From positions 124,001 to 188,000 of the forward strand of contig NZ_NDYF01000010.1 of the NCBI RefSeq assembly GCF_002243175.1: DNA of 64,000 bases, given 5' to 3'. The stretch comes from Finegoldia magna_J (GTDB taxonomy: Bacteria > Bacillota > Clostridia > Tissierellales > Peptoniphilaceae). The translations under genes and the position numbers were made by a program. The notes beneath the pieces were generated by a model that made no database searches, was not told the origin of the DNA, and saw nothing but the letters and a program-made list of their open reading frames with translations. Positions 63,460 through 64,000 of this stretch are shown here, piece by piece (position 1 is the first letter of the stretch; the number at the start of each line of letters is the position of its first letter).

Positions 63460-64000
63460 CTATTTTAAAACTACATTTTCTCTTCCTAATAATGAAACTA
63501 ATTCATCAATAGTATCATCTTCACAAGAAATTCTAAATTCATTGCCTAGCAAGTAGTTTTGTTTTTTTTCTTCAAAAAATATATTTGATTGAGTATTCCC
63601 TTTGCTATTAAGCAGTATTGGTTTGACCTTATCCAAGATATAACTTGGCATATTTTTTGTAATTCGTAAAAATAGTTTTGGTTCTGTTTCATCTAGTTTT
63701 TCAACGCTTGAAATAGATTTTATACTTTGAATGTTATCTACCAAAATTTTTGGATCTTCACCTTCAATAATATTAAGTCTACCGGTTACAATTAAAATCT
63801 CATCCTCATTTAAAATATCGGAATATTGTTCGTACTTTTGTGGAAAAACTATTAGCTCCATAGTTCCATACAAATCCTCAAATTTCACAAATTCCATTAT
63901 TTTTTGGTTTTTTGTAAATTTTTTATTAATTGATTCAACAATTCCTACGACTTTGACTCTTTTCCCGTCGAAGTTTTTTTCATTGTAGGCATCATCTTCC
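63460..64000 (-). CDS. dnaE: DNA polymerase III subunit alpha, C-terminal part (runs off the window)
   Basis: The last 179 or so residues of a replicative polymerase, with the frame open to the right edge. The OB-fold domain is plain: RVKVVGIVESINKKFTKNQKIMEFVKFEDLYGTMELIVFPQKY, typical of DnaE C-termini that bind single-stranded DNA. A further domain ends the protein with LVSLLGRENVVLK. The 5' part lies beyond the window. It begins the dnaE-pfkA-pyk series. Confidence 0.93.
   Translation of the reverse strand, partial: EDDAYNEKNFDGKRVKVVGIVESINKKFTKNQKIMEFVKFEDLYGTMELIVFPQKYEQYSDILNEDEILIVTGRLNIIEGEDPKILVDNIQSIKSISSVEKLDETEPKLFLRITKNMPSYILDKVKPILLNSKGNTQSNIFFEEKKQNYLLGNEFRISCEDDTIDELVSLLGRENVVLK

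Overview
The window is low-GC, Gram-positive-type chromosomal DNA. The gene set points to an anaerobic coccus of the Peptoniphilaceae, most like Finegoldia magna: a type III glutamine synthetase, a cell-wall-binding-repeat-2/CAP protein, a sortase-anchored adhesin with an LPKAG signal, a vex/vnc-type exporter with its two-component system, and dnaE-pfkA-pyk order. The species is inferred, not shown. Almost every gene is on the minus strand; only a class A penicillin-binding protein and a DeoR-type regulator are on the plus strand. I saw no rRNA, tRNA, insertion sequence, prophage or CRISPR array.

Layout, left to right. 1-5.8 kb: the 5' end of glyS behind a glycine T-box leader, then SRAP, lgt, yebC, nadE, yigZ and hflX, all minus, with hflX divergent from pbp1A. 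5.8-8.7 kb: pbp1A (plus). 8.8-16.2 kb: a ugp-like ABC importer (ATPase, two permeases, lipoprotein) followed by a PHP-domain hydrolase and a HAD phosphatase, facing a DeoR-type regulator. 16.2-18.2 kb: an OmpR-type two-component system. 18.3-23.1 kb: uvrB-uvrA behind a LexA-like box. 23.2-28 kb: a dicarboxylate/amino-acid symporter and an ABC-2 type exporter. 28-32.2 kb: YitT, CvfB, a cytosolic parvulin and a secreted CWB2-CAP protein. 32.3-34.8 kb: a zinc-type ABC importer with a 21-bp palindrome at its start site. 34.9-38.5 kb: a repeat-rich sortase-anchored adhesin. 38.8-44.8 kb: permease-ATPase-permease-regulator-kinase in the order of pneumococcal vex1-vex2-vex3-vncR-vncS, plus an unknown 188-residue protein. 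44.9-46.4 kb: an AbiE type IV toxin-antitoxin locus whose toxin is frameshifted. 46.4-54.3 kb: greA-lysS, with LysRS carrying an added tRNA-binding domain, and glnN-pyrG-coaX-dus. 54.4-64 kb: tilS-hpt-ftsH, cell-division and RNA-binding small genes, pyk, pfkA and the 3' part of dnaE.

Most of the window is housekeeping: translation, DNA repair, NAD/CoA/CTP synthesis, glycolysis and division. The accessory parts are the ugp-like locus, the adhesin, the vex/vnc-like locus and the AbiE remnant. No wholly new system stands out. The best leads are regulatory or architectural: a terminator hairpin between the glnN promoter and its start codon, an inverted repeat that could hide a response regulator's ribosome binding site in read-through RNA, the LysRS fusion, the broken AbiEii, a TTG start that restores the catalytic Cys2 of SRAP, and the unknown protein at the end of the vex/vnc-like operon.
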